A stretch of DNA of 64,000 nucleotides from Prolixibacteraceae bacterium (lineage in GTDB: Bacteria > Bacteroidota > Bacteroidia > Bacteroidales > Prolixibacteraceae). Numbering within the stretch: position 1 is the first letter of the stretch; every line of letters begins with the position of its first letter. The notes under the pieces were generated by a model. It was not told where the DNA came from. It worked only from the letters and a program-made list of their open reading frames with translations, and made no database searches. Both the position numbers and the translations under genes were made by a program. This document shows positions 9,118 through 17,405 of the stretch, in pieces. Location: positions 62,001 to 126,000 of the forward strand of contig JALNYZ010000005.1 of assembly GCA_023229575.1 (NCBI GenBank), read 5' to 3'.

Positions 9118-9875
9118 CAGCCAAAACGCCCGGTGATGTAATCTTCAGTTTGTTTCTTCTCCGGATTGGTAAATATTTTCCTTGTTTTGTCAAATTCTAT
9201 CAGCTCACCAAGGTAGAAGAAGGCCGTATGGTCACTGATCCGTGAGGCCTGTTGCATGTTGTGGGTCACAATGACAATGGTAAAATGCTCTTTCAATTGT
9301 ACAATCAACTCTTCAATCTTTGAAGTAGACAATGGATCCAGGGCGCTTGCCGGTTCATCCATTAGCACTATCTCGGGGTTCACTGCAAGTGTCCGGGCGA
9401 TACAAAGCCGCTGTTGTTGACCGCCTGAAAGCCCCAGGGCAGAATCGCCAAGGCGGTCTTTTACTTCCTCCCAAATGGCTGCGTTTTTCAGTGCCGTTTC
9501 CACAATTTCATCAAGCAGATTGCTGTTGTTGATCCCGTTTATTCTTGGGCCATAGGCAACGTTCTCGTAAATGGATTTGGCAAACGGATTGGATTTTTGA
9601 AATACCATACCAACCTTCTTGCGGAGATTGACCACGTCGATATTTTTATCGTAGATATTGATGTCGTCGATCATTACCTTACCTTCAATCTTAACATTGT
9701 CAATCAAATCATTCATCCTGTTCAGGCTTCTCAGAAAAGTCGATTTGCCGCATCCGGATGGTCCTATAAATGCGGTAACTTTCTTTTCAGGAATCTTTAT
9801 AGAGATGTTGTTTAAGGCCAGCTTTGAACCATAATATAAAAACAGATTCTCCGTGTTAATCTTTTCAATGGTCAT
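9117..9875 (-). CDS. pstB: Phosphate ABC transporter ATP-binding protein PstB
   Basis: 252 residues. Walker A GPSGCGKST (38-46), Q-loop FQKSNPFAKSIYENVAYG (the PstB-specific NPF), signature LSGGQQQRLCIARTLA, Walker B IVLMDEPASALDP, and H-loop VTHNMQQA. PstB drives high-affinity phosphate import through PstA and PstC. It follows pstA by 1 bp and overlaps phoU by the TGATG junction. Confidence 0.97.
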   Translation of the reverse strand: MTIEKINTENLFLYYGSKLALNNISIKIPEKKVTAFIGPSGCGKSTFLRSLNRMNDLIDNVKIEGKVMIDDINIYDKNIDVVNLRKKVGMVFQKSNPFAKSIYENVAYGPRINGINNSNLLDEIVETALKNAAIWEEVKDRLGDSALGLSGGQQQRLCIARTLAVNPEIVLMDEPASALDPLSTSKIEELIVQLKEHFTIVIVTHNMQQASRISDHTAFFYLGELIEFDKTRKIFTNPEKKQTEDYITGRFG

Positions 9876-9876
9876 A

Positions 9877-10782
9877 TCAATTGTTTTTCTTTTTTCTGAT
9901 CCGGTATCTTAAAATGACTGCCGACATGTTCAGCAGAAAGGTTAGCATCAACAGCACACAGGTGGTCCCAAACTGGATGGGCAGGGTTTGATCTACATTG
10001 GCTGATTGAGTGGTCATAACATAAATGTGGTAACCAAGTACCATGAACTGGTCGCTTAATCCTGGTAAGGTTGCCAGATAATAGGCGGCTCCTGTGAAAA
10101 GAATTGGGGCGACTTCGCCGGCACCCCGGCTGACTGCCAGAATTGTACCTGTCATAATACCGGATATTGATCCCGGAAGTACCACTTTCCAGATTGTTTG
10201 CCATTTGGTCGCACCCAATGCTAAACTAGCCGCCCTCAAATCTTTTGGGACAGTTTTCAAAGCCTCTTCCACAGAGACAATTACAACGGGGAGAGTCAGC
10301 AATGCCATGGTCAGGCTGGCCCACAGCAAATTGGGTTGTCCCCATTTCAGCTGACCTCCGTAAAAGGTCGAATCGACTTGGGCTCCAACAAATTTGATGA
10401 AAAAACCAAGACCAAACAGACCATAAATGATGGATGGGATAACAGCAAGTGTTCGTACTGCAAACCGTATGGTTTTTGCAACAACTGAGTTTTCTTTGGC
10501 ATATTCAGTCAGGTAGATGGCGGTGATGGTCCCAAATGGTACTGCAGCCACTGACATGATGATAACCAGCAAAAATGTTCCGTAAATGGCTGGAAAAATA
10601 CCTCCTTTGGTCATCCCGTCCGTTGGGAAACTGGTCAAAAACTCCCAGGAGAGTTGCTCTTTACCACCTTTTACAATCACTACGATCATCACCACAACAA
10701 TGGCTATGATGATTAGGGCAGAGATTAGGGTTGCCCCTTCAATGGCAGCACCTTTGATATCTATCTTTTTGTTCTTGATCAT
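9877..10782 (-). CDS. pstA: Phosphate ABC transporter permease PstA
   Basis: 301 residues with about six hydrophobic membrane segments. It carries the family loop LGATKWQTIWKVVLPGSISGIMTGTILAVSRGAGE, including the EAA-type contact for PstB. An early GGIFPAIYGTFLL and a late PIQFGTTCVLLMLTFLLN segment match PstA. The start codon overlaps the pstC stop by 4 nt (ATGA at 10779-10782), consistent with one transcript. Confidence 0.96.
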   Translation of the reverse strand: MIKNKKIDIKGAAIEGATLISALIIIAIVVVMIVVIVKGGKEQLSWEFLTSFPTDGMTKGGIFPAIYGTFLLVIIMSVAAVPFGTITAIYLTEYAKENSVVAKTIRFAVRTLAVIPSIIYGLFGLGFFIKFVGAQVDSTFYGGQLKWGQPNLLWASLTMALLTLPVVIVSVEEALKTVPKDLRAASLALGATKWQTIWKVVLPGSISGIMTGTILAVSRGAGEVAPILFTGAAYYLATLPGLSDQFMVLGYHIYVMTTQSANVDQTLPIQFGTTCVLLMLTFLLNMSAVILRYRIRKKKNN

Positions 10783-12005
10783 TTTCCCTGTATACGTTTC
10801 AATAGTTTGCCCTTCACGTAAAACTCAGCAATAGCGTTGAGCAGAAAGGTGAAAATAAAGAGTAATGAACCAATAAGAAACAACACATTGTAATGGGTAT
10901 CCCCGAATACCACCTCTGCCATTTCTGCCCCGATAGTAGCTGCTAACGTACGAACGGATTCAAACGGATTAATGTCCATCTGGGCCGCATTGCCTGTTGC
11001 CATCAAGGCGATCATGGTCTCGCCAAATACCCTGCCAATGCCCAAAAGAATGGCGGCAAAGATCCCGGGGGTCGCGGCAGGAAGAATAACAAAGAAGGCC
11101 GTTTGCCATCTGGAGGCGCCCAACGCGAGACTGGCTTCATAGTATGTTTTAGGAACGGCCGTTAGGGCGTCTTCCGTGATGGTAAAGATAATTGGTATGG
11201 CTGCAATACCCATCGCGATACCACCTACAAATGAATTGAGACGTGTATCGTAATGAAAAATTGATTGAAGAAAGGTTGCCAACACCATGAGCGCAAAAAA
11301 TCCAATCACAACGGAAGGAAATCCTGCGAGCAATTCGATGGTTGGTTTGATAATCTCTTTCATCTTTTTGTTGGCAAAGACGGAGGTATAAAGCGCAGCC
11401 AGAATGGCGAGCGGGGCTGCGAAAAGCATTGAAATCAACGTGATCTTTAATGTTCCCAGCAACAAGGCCAGAATTCCATACCTGGGCTTTTCAGAAACCG
11501 GCACCCATTCAGTAGTTCCAAGCGTTCTCAAAGCGGCACTGTTGTGGTCATATCCACTTCCTGAGCTGACAGTGTAATTTTCATCTTCTGGTTTACCGCT
11601 AAGTGAATCGTTGGTCTGAACCCCATACTGCTCCTGAATAGCCGATGAATCTTTAACTGCCCCATACTGTTCCTGTATCTCTGCTGTGTCCTTTACTGCT
11701 ACTGATGTCCCACGTACATCAGTAGTTACCGGGGCTTTGTCCGTTACATCGCCATAGGTCTCTTGTACTTCCTCCTTTGCCGTAATCTGACTGACAGAAT
11801 TTTTTTCCGATTGGAAGATGGGCAGTGATTCCCTGAAAACAAAAACAAAAATCAGAACAATGATGGCAATTGAAAGAAATGCAACTCCTTTGATTACTTT
11901 TTCAGCTAAAAAATCACTGAGTCGAAATTTCTTTTGTGTTATATCAATTTTACCCGATTCAGTGTTTGGGTTGTGTTGATCCTTTATTGGTTTTTTATTG
12001 GTCAT
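10779..12005 (-). CDS. pstC: Phosphate ABC transporter permease PstC with repeat-bearing periplasmic insert
   Basis: 408 residues, longer than the ~315 of E. coli PstC. A cytoplasmic N-terminus and first membrane segment (about 38-58) are followed by a ~110-residue polar insert before the second segment at GILALLLGTLKITL. The insert has three related units, VQETYGDVTD, IQEQYGAVKD and IQEQYGVQTN, so it arose by internal duplication. The core has the standard permease loop LGASRWQTAFFVILPAATPGIF and GRVFGETMIALMATGN. It is cotranscribed with pstA (4-nt overlap); a hairpin separates it from pstS upstream. Confidence 0.93.
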   Translation of the reverse strand: MTNKKPIKDQHNPNTESGKIDITQKKFRLSDFLAEKVIKGVAFLSIAIIVLIFVFVFRESLPIFQSEKNSVSQITAKEEVQETYGDVTDKAPVTTDVRGTSVAVKDTAEIQEQYGAVKDSSAIQEQYGVQTNDSLSGKPEDENYTVSSGSGYDHNSAALRTLGTTEWVPVSEKPRYGILALLLGTLKITLISMLFAAPLAILAALYTSVFANKKMKEIIKPTIELLAGFPSVVIGFFALMVLATFLQSIFHYDTRLNSFVGGIAMGIAAIPIIFTITEDALTAVPKTYYEASLALGASRWQTAFFVILPAATPGIFAAILLGIGRVFGETMIALMATGNAAQMDINPFESVRTLAATIGAEMAEVVFGDTHYNVLFLIGSLLFIFTFLLNAIAEFYVKGKLLKRIQGK

Positions 12006-12062
12006 TAAAGCTGCTTTTTGGTAAAAGTAGGATTAAAATCTGATAAGGTATGTATACAAACT

Positions 12063-12100
12063 TACCGCACAGTACACCTGGTGTGGTGCGCTATGCGGTA
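12063..12100. promoter_or_regulatory. Hairpin in the pstS-pstC intergenic region
   Basis: TACCGCA (12063-12069) pairs with TGCGGTA (12094-12100), and an inner ACAC/GTGT stem (12074-12077 with 12081-12084) gives a compact nested hairpin without a U-run. It lies in the 148-nt gap after pstS. A likely role is to protect the 3' end of pstS mRNA so the binding protein is made in excess over the permeases. That role is inference from position. Confidence 0.55.
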
Positions 12101-12153
12101 AATGTTGTCTATGAATTGAAATGTTCGTTGTTGAAAATGCAGATTGTCATTGA

Positions 12154-12993
12154 TTACTTAACAGGGAAGTACCCCATCTCTACCACCAACTTTTGGCCTT
12201 CCACGCTTAAGATCCAGTCGATGTATTTTTTGATCTCACCGGTAGGTCTGTTGGAAAGGTACATGTACAAGTAACGTGTAATAGGATATTCGTTGTTTTT
12301 GATAGTTTCGGCATTAGCTTTGTATCCTGGGCTGTTGTCATCCTTTTTTACCTTGCAAATTTCAATGCCTTCTGCATAGGCAGCGCCTCCATAGCCAATA
12401 CCGCTGGGATCTTTTTTAACTGCGTTTACAACTGCAGCTGTTCCTGGAAGCGTCTGACAAGAAGTTGCATAGTCGCCTTTTACAACATGCTCCTGAAAGA
12501 AGACGTAAGTACCTGAGCTATTCTCCCTGCCATACAATTTGATGGTCTGATCCGCTCCGCCTACCTCTTTCCAATTGGTTATGATTCCCTTGTAGATATC
12601 ACTTAATTGTTTTATTGACAATTCTTTAACTTTATTTGAGGGATGCAGGTAAACGGTGATACCATCTTTTGCACAAGCAACTTCGACACCCAAAGTGTTG
12701 TATCTGGCTTTAAGCTTATCTTTTTCAGTCGTTTTCATCTTACGGCTTGCATTGGCGATATCTGTCGCACCATTGATTAAAGCCGAAATGCCTACGCCGG
12801 ATCCACCCCCGGTAACCTGGATAGTGACCGCAGCATTACTTTTCATGTACTCTTCGGCCCATTTCTGTGCAAGAATGACCAGGGTATCGGATCCCTTTAC
12901 TGTGATTTTCTGAGGAGCTGCAGAGAATGCAAAGCTGATTGCGCCCAAAACCACTGCGACAATCGCTAGTTTTATTAAATTAAATGATTTCAT
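12154..12993 (-). CDS. pstS: Periplasmic phosphate-binding protein PstS
   Basis: 279 residues with an N-terminal hydrophobic signal peptide ending near AFSA. Phosphate-binding loops are visible: GSDTL (about 34), TGGGSGVGISALINGATDIANASR, and GRENSSGTYVFF. The C-terminus PITRYLYMYLSNRPTG and VEMGYFPV fits the family. There is no lipobox cysteine at the expected place, so it is probably soluble in the periplasm. It lies 59 bp downstream of the porin gene and upstream of pstCAB. Confidence 0.95.
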   Translation of the reverse strand: MKSFNLIKLAIVAVVLGAISFAFSAAPQKITVKGSDTLVILAQKWAEEYMKSNAAVTIQVTGGGSGVGISALINGATDIANASRKMKTTEKDKLKARYNTLGVEVACAKDGITVYLHPSNKVKELSIKQLSDIYKGIITNWKEVGGADQTIKLYGRENSSGTYVFFQEHVVKGDYATSCQTLPGTAAVVNAVKKDPSGIGYGGAAYAEGIEICKVKKDDNSPGYKANAETIKNNEYPITRYLYMYLSNRPTGEIKKYIDWILSVEGQKLVVEMGYFPVK

Positions 12994-13052
12994 ATCTGTA
13001 ATTTTTATGTTTTGTTGTATTTTTTTTATAACTCTTCTAAGCCAGGTTTTGT

Positions 13053-14402
13053 TTAGAATTTTGCCTGGATCCTTAAGGTCAATACATTCTGATTGATGGC
13101 ATTGCTCCAGTCCATTGTTCCGGCAACCCCAGCTGCTGTGGTGTAGTTATCGACAACCTTACCGGCTGTTCCGACTTTTTCGTTTTGAACTATGTCATAG
13201 GCCAGTGAAATTCTGATGTTATCATCGAAGTAGTGATGATAAGCCAGTCCAACAGTGCTGGTTGCCAAATCAGATTTACCGCTCATTTTCTTCGCTAGCG
13301 TGGCAGTTGCAGCATAACCGCTGATCGAAACATCTTTGCCTTTGATATCTGTGTTTGGATCGTAGTAGTCGTATCTCAAGGCAAATTGGTTCTTTTTACC
13401 CAGGTTCTTGATTAAGTAGAGATAGTAGCCTGCAAATTTATTTTGGAAATTGGCTGCACCAAGGGTTGTTCCGGGGGGAACAAAACCAATGGAGGCATTC
13501 TTTCCTGCAATGTACTCGCCTTTGACCGAAAGGCCACCCAACACATCGGCAAACAATTGAAATTCAGCTCCTGCCCAGCTCTTAGCAATACCATCACCAA
13601 TATTGGCCTTTTTCACGGTAGTGTAGTCGCTTAAATAGCTGGTTGTGGCCATTGATTTAAGTTTTCCGAAGTAACCATGGGCGCCAAAATCAAGGCCACC
13701 AAAATTGCCAAGTGTCAGGTTATAGGTCACACGGGCCATTACATCCTTGAAATTGTCATAATCCTTGTTCTCGTTGGAGTTCAAATTTGAACCAGCGCTA
13801 TTATTAACCGTAATTCCATCGGCTCCGTTGAACAAGGCCAGTTGCATGTGGATTGGTAAATTCAATGGGTTGAATTCCAGTTTAGCACCAATGGCTCGTT
13901 CCCCTGGATAAAGAGCCCTGATTACGGCAGAGCGCTCCGGCATTTCGCGTTGGCTGGAGGAGTATTCAACTTCGTAGTTGGGCCTGTTGAATTTACCTGC
14001 GGTAAAGCTGAAAGCTTTTGTCCAGCGGTCGTTCAAGACCACATAGGCATCTTTCAGGGAAAGGGCCCCTGGAGAGAAATCAGGTTGCAGAACGAATTTA
14101 ACCCCGTCCGCTGCTTCATAGGTGAATTTTACCCTGACGCGCCTTAATGAAAAATAGTTGTTAGAGGTAGATAGTAAAGCGGGACTTTCAAATTTTTGAT
14201 ATTGAGCCTGGATGTAACCAGAGACTTTGATTTTAGTCAATTTTTGCAAATCGGCTTCATCGTTTGCTACACGCTCAAGAAGACCGTTAACCTTGTCATT
14301 AACTTCAGTTAGTTTCTCGCTTACATTTGATTCTTGTGCACTTACTTTAAATGCCATCATCACTGCGAGGAGTAAGAAAATTGAAACTTGTTTTTTCATC
14401 AA
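13053..14402 (-). CDS. OprP/OprO-type phosphate-selective porin
   Basis: 449 residues. A signal peptide ends near KVSAQ, a short coiled coil follows (about 25-55, SEKLTEVNDKVNGLLERVA), then a beta-barrel beginning IKVSGYIQAQYQKFE and ending in the outer-membrane-type terminal Phe (LRIQAKF). The sequence fits the porin O/P family, which forms anion and phosphate channels. Its position as first gene of the pst-pho cluster, with a Pho-box array directly upstream, makes phosphate passage across the outer membrane the likely role. Confidence 0.85.
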   Translation of the reverse strand: MMKKQVSIFLLLAVMMAFKVSAQESNVSEKLTEVNDKVNGLLERVANDEADLQKLTKIKVSGYIQAQYQKFESPALLSTSNNYFSLRRVRVKFTYEAADGVKFVLQPDFSPGALSLKDAYVVLNDRWTKAFSFTAGKFNRPNYEVEYSSSQREMPERSAVIRALYPGERAIGAKLEFNPLNLPIHMQLALFNGADGITVNNSAGSNLNSNENKDYDNFKDVMARVTYNLTLGNFGGLDFGAHGYFGKLKSMATTSYLSDYTTVKKANIGDGIAKSWAGAEFQLFADVLGGLSVKGEYIAGKNASIGFVPPGTTLGAANFQNKFAGYYLYLIKNLGKKNQFALRYDYYDPNTDIKGKDVSISGYAATATLAKKMSGKSDLATSTVGLAYHHYFDDNIRISLAYDIVQNEKVGTAGKVVDNYTTAAGVAGTMDWSNAINQNVLTLRIQAKF

Positions 14403-14427
14403 TTAATGTTTGAAATTATTTTCGGTA

Positions 14428-14505
14428 CAAAGTTCCCACAATGATGTTACAATATTGTTACATATGTAATAATTAATGTTACAAAATTATTACAAATCTG
14501 TTACA
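14428..14505 (-). promoter_or_regulatory. Pho-box array and promoter of the porin-pst-pho cluster
   Basis: On the plus strand TGTTACA-type units start at 14445, 14456, 14477, 14488 (TATTACA) and 14499. The spacing is 11, 21, 11 and 11 bp, so a weak unit fits at 14467. On the coding strand each unit reads TGTAACA. A -7-like element GAACTTTG (complement of 14428-14435, consensus TAnnTTTG) lies 9 bp downstream of the proximal unit. The tandem 7-bp unit plus 4-bp spacer is the architecture of PhoB boxes. Regulation is inferred; the periodicity is directly visible. Confidence 0.8.
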
Positions 14506-14632
14506 CGTTTATGCAGCTTAATTATTAATAAATTATTAATAAACAGATGTTTAATCCAAATTTGAGTCCTTTTTAATACAATTGGATACTCCAATGGATG
14601 TTTTTTTAACGGGAGTAGCCATCGAGGTTAAG

Positions 14633-14669
14633 AAAAAACGGAATCGCATATTTTGCAATTCCGTTTTTT
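14633..14669 (-). terminator. Intrinsic terminator of the small CarboxypepD_reg gene
   Basis: Arms 14633-14648 and 14654-14669 pair over 16 bp with a single wobble around a 5-nt loop; the core is CGGAATCGCA against TGCAATTCCG. On the minus strand a T-run follows the stem. It lies just downstream of the 14685-15059 gene and upstream of the porin promoter. Confidence 0.85.
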
Positions 14670-14684
14670 TGAACCATGTTATCA

Positions 14685-15059
14685 TTAATTGGCAGACTGC
14701 AATTTTATATTCAAAGGCTGATTTGATTTTCCAACTTCCAATTTCTCCACAAAACTTTTATTGTAAGAAATGTATGAAGCTATTACATTATATGAACCCG
14801 GTTGCAAATTTTCAATTTTGAAATTTCCATCAAAATCTGTATGAACTTTTTTAATAGAACCTTCGATTGCTACCTGAACTCCGGCAAGAGCTTCTCCCGA
14901 GTTTAAGTCAATTACTTTACCTGTAATTGATACAGATGGTATTGCGCTTGAACCGGATAGTTCTGTAGTTTTCCCTTTGTTCTCTGATTTGTCGCTAACT
15001 GTAGCAAAAGCTGAAGCAAAAACCGATACAACGAAAAATGTTAAAAGTGCCTTTTTCAT
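14685..15059 (-). CDS. Small secreted protein consisting of one CarboxypepD_reg-like domain
   Basis: 124 residues. The signal peptide is MKKALLTFFVVSVFASAFA; the mature part is one carboxypeptidase-regulatory-like (CNA-B-like) domain with SITGKVIDLNSGEALAGV, TDFDGNFKIENLQPGSYNV and SYISYNKS. The same domain forms the N-terminal extension of the TonB receptor at 17406-20273, sharing the SYISYN motif. I start at 15059 (ATG), since 12 further in-frame codons upstream would precede the signal peptide and reach the promoter. A Pho-box array is immediately upstream. The function is unknown; it may be a free adapter for the receptor system. Confidence 0.85.
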   Translation of the reverse strand: MKKALLTFFVVSVFASAFATVSDKSENKGKTTELSGSSAIPSVSITGKVIDLNSGEALAGVQVAIEGSIKKVHTDFDGNFKIENLQPGSYNVIASYISYNKSFVEKLEVGKSNQPLNIKLQSAN

Positions 15060-15080
15060 TTTAATTATTTTTAGTACGCT

Positions 15081-15149
15081 GTAAAGTACGGTCAATCCTG
15101 TTACATTTTGATTACAGTACGATTACAATTCCATTAAACATCAGTAACA
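15081..15149 (-). promoter_or_regulatory. Pho-box array upstream of the small CarboxypepD_reg gene
   Basis: Units start at 15099 (TGTTACA), 15110 (GATTACA), 15121 (GATTACA), 15132 (CATTAAA) and 15143 (AGTAACA, weak), an exact 11-bp period over five positions. On the coding strand the best units read TGTAACA and TGTAATC. A -7-like TACTTTAC (complement of 15081-15088) lies 10 bp downstream of the proximal unit, and the ATG is 22 nt beyond that. This mirrors the porin promoter. Confidence 0.78.
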
Positions 15150-15165
15150 AAACTAGGTTTTGCAG

Positions 15166-15621
15166 TTAATAATTTCTCTCATTGATGAGTTTTCCTGTCT
15201 CATCGTAGATTTTCCATGTGCCAGTTTTTTGCCCCATCAGATAGTGCAATTCATACAATGGTTTACCTTGGGGTGTCCATATAAACCAGTCCCCGTTTTT
15301 CTCATTGTCCTTATATTCTGCCTGAGCGGTTTTATTTCCCGATTCGTCCCAGGTAATCCAAAGACCCTCTTTTTTGCCATTTTTATAGGAACGTAACTCT
15401 TGTTTTATGCCATTTTCAAAAAAGATAGTGACAGAGCCGTCCAGTACCCCGTTTGAAATGTTCAATATTGTTTTGGGATGATTGTTGTTGTAGTATTCAG
15501 TATGAACGCCAGTATAAAGCATACCTTTTTTAAAATATTTTCCATCGACATTAACAATATCCTGTGAAAATGATAAGAAGGTCATGAAAACAAAGAGGAT
15601 AATCAATAATTTCTTTTTCAT
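15166..15621 (-). CDS. Secreted MORN/YwqK-like repeat protein
   Basis: 151 residues with a signal peptide (MKKKLLIILFVFMTFLSFSQ). The rest is built of MORN-like beta-hairpin repeats: LYTGVHTEYYNNNH, LDGSVTIFFENG, KEGLWITWDESGN, KNGDWFIWTPQGK and KTGTWKIYDETGK. Proteins of this type are often labelled YwqK-family; no toxin partner is visible here. It has no Pho box of its own and is followed closely by the Pho-box array of the next gene. Function unknown. Confidence 0.82.
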   Translation of the reverse strand: MKKKLLIILFVFMTFLSFSQDIVNVDGKYFKKGMLYTGVHTEYYNNNHPKTILNISNGVLDGSVTIFFENGIKQELRSYKNGKKEGLWITWDESGNKTAQAEYKDNEKNGDWFIWTPQGKPLYELHYLMGQKTGTWKIYDETGKLINERNY

Positions 15622-15708
15622 CTAAAATAATACTTGTTTAGTAAAAATATCTCAAATATAGCAAATTAAGAAAGTATTGTTTAGCTATATCCTTGCTAAG
15701 ATGCATCC

Positions 15709-15748
15709 AAAATAAAAGGCAGCTCCATATAGAGCAGCCTTTTATTTT
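15709..15748 (-). terminator. Intrinsic terminator after the Big_2/beta-helix lipoprotein gene
   Basis: Arms 15709-15725 and 15732-15748 pair at 16 of 17 positions around the loop CATATA; the core is AAAAGGCAGCTC against GAGCAGCCTTTT. It is 13 nt downstream of the lipoprotein stop codon on the minus strand and closes the TonB receptor-lipoprotein unit. Confidence 0.88.
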
Positions 15749-15761
15749 AGATGCAAAAGAG

Positions 15762-17315
15762 TTAATATACAGTCGTTTTTGGGTTCCAATTTGTCCATCC
15801 CGCTGTCCAGTCTGTTGTTTTGAATGCCCCGATGTAATCAGTTGCTTCTAATCCTGTTGGAAGAGTTGCAGCGCCGGTCAGCAAGGGAGAACCCGTTTGT
15901 GGCAGAAAGTTTGGAGCAGTAAGGTTGAAAGGAGTGGTTACTTTCAAATCAGTATTCAGCGCGACAGTTCTGTTGAGACGAGTTACATCTTCAAAAAATG
16001 CTTGTTCTCCGGCTGTGTTGCCACTAAAGTTGGCTGTCATTCCTGATAAAATACAACCTTTTACCTGCGCACCTGAACCACCGTTTCCTTTAGGATCTGC
16101 CAGTAGTAATCCTTTTGGCCATCCTGCGAAGAGTGAATTGTATACTTCAAGGTTTGATTTTCTTCTAATATGCATGGCTGCCTGGAACAAGGGGTTTATT
16201 GTAGTATTAACTGTTGCAAGCGGGCCGAAAAGGCTCACATTAGCGAATCTGGGGTTGGTCGTAGGTATGTTTGTTGATCCGCTTCCATCGTTGTCAGATT
16301 CGAAACCGTTTGATTTTGAAATATCTGCAATCATTGGATCGCGCAATCCAACTGCATACTGAACATATCCGCTAAAACCAAAATCGGTATCAAACTCGTC
16401 ATCTAAACCGCTGAAAGCAATCAGGTGCTTGCAATTTACTGTTCCGCCAAACCATTCAAAAGAATCGTCGTTTGCAAATGATACCTGAACGTAGTCAATT
16501 GTTGTTCCTCGGCCCACTGCACCAAGCGTTAATCCGTTGATTTCTTTGTCTGGCTGGAATGCATATCCTGCAAATTCTATCCTGACATACTGCAAAGTAC
16601 CTGAATTGTCGTTGTCGTCAGTACCGCCGTATTTAGTTCCCAAACCGCCTTCAATTTCGGCTTCCCCGCCAGTCACGTTAATTTTTGCATTTCCACAGAG
16701 AACAATGCCACCCCAGTCTCCTGCTGCACGTGATCCTGCCGGTTTTGCCGAAGTGAAAATGATAGGTTTTGCGACTGTACCGATTGCCATTATTTTGGCA
16801 CCTCTTTCAATAACCAATGATGCTTTGGTATCAGTTTTTCCTTTGATAACAGTCCCTGGTTCAATGGTTATCGTTGCACCTGATTTCACATAGACCCAAC
16901 CATCCAGGATATAATTAATGTCTGATTTCAAAGTTACATTGGAAGTAATATTGCCAGTCAGAGATATGGTAGATCCGGCTGAAGGGAAAATTGTCACAGC
17001 GCATTTATCTGTGAATGAACCGTCATTGGCTGTTACAGTTATTTCAGTGCTTCCTGTTGCAACCCCTGAAACTGTTCCATCGGCAGCAACGCCTGCAATT
17101 GAAGCATCTTTGGTGGTCCAGGTAACAGATTTGTCTGTTGCATCAAATGGTGCTATGGAGGCAGTCAGCTTAAGTGGCGTACCAATTCTGACTACTGCGG
17201 TTTTTTGGTCGAGTGAAATTCCTGTTGCTTTGACAACTACCGGATCCTTTTTGCAGGAAGATATTCCTACTAGTAAAACAGATAATAAAAGGAAATTAGA
17301 AATAAAACGTTTCAT
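15762..17315 (-). CDS. Surface lipoprotein with Big_2 domain and right-handed beta-helix
   Basis: 517 residues. A lipoprotein signal ends at the lipobox LVGISSC (Cys about 21) followed by KKDP. A Big_2 Ig-like domain (about 32-110) shows ISLDQKTAVVRIGTPLKLTA and ATGSTEITVTANDG. The remaining ~400 residues have beta-helix-type repeats (ATITIEPGTVIKG, ASLVIERGAKIMAIG, GTTIDYVQVSFANDDSFEWFGG). No catalytic motif is visible. It lies 90 bp downstream of the TonB receptor gene, in the place a SusD-type partner would take. I infer it is the surface partner of that receptor under phosphate starvation. Confidence 0.78.
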   Translation of the reverse strand: MKRFISNFLLLSVLLVGISSCKKDPVVVKATGISLDQKTAVVRIGTPLKLTASIAPFDATDKSVTWTTKDASIAGVAADGTVSGVATGSTEITVTANDGSFTDKCAVTIFPSAGSTISLTGNITSNVTLKSDINYILDGWVYVKSGATITIEPGTVIKGKTDTKASLVIERGAKIMAIGTVAKPIIFTSAKPAGSRAAGDWGGIVLCGNAKINVTGGEAEIEGGLGTKYGGTDDNDNSGTLQYVRIEFAGYAFQPDKEINGLTLGAVGRGTTIDYVQVSFANDDSFEWFGGTVNCKHLIAFSGLDDEFDTDFGFSGYVQYAVGLRDPMIADISKSNGFESDNDGSGSTNIPTTNPRFANVSLFGPLATVNTTINPLFQAAMHIRRKSNLEVYNSLFAGWPKGLLLADPKGNGGSGAQVKGCILSGMTANFSGNTAGEQAFFEDVTRLNRTVALNTDLKVTTPFNLTAPNFLPQTGSPLLTGAATLPTGLEATDYIGAFKTTDWTAGWTNWNPKTTVY

Positions 17316-17405
17316 GTTTGTAAATTTTAGATTGTTATTTTATTTGTTTTTACAATGTTATTGATATGATGTCCAGTGTTATTAGTGATGTGTTTTGAGG
17401 TTCTA

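Noticed and set aside
12050..12274. 74-codon frame between pstC and pstS
   Set aside because: It overlaps the 3' part of pstS on the opposite strand and starts in a hairpin; the sequence is antisense shadow.
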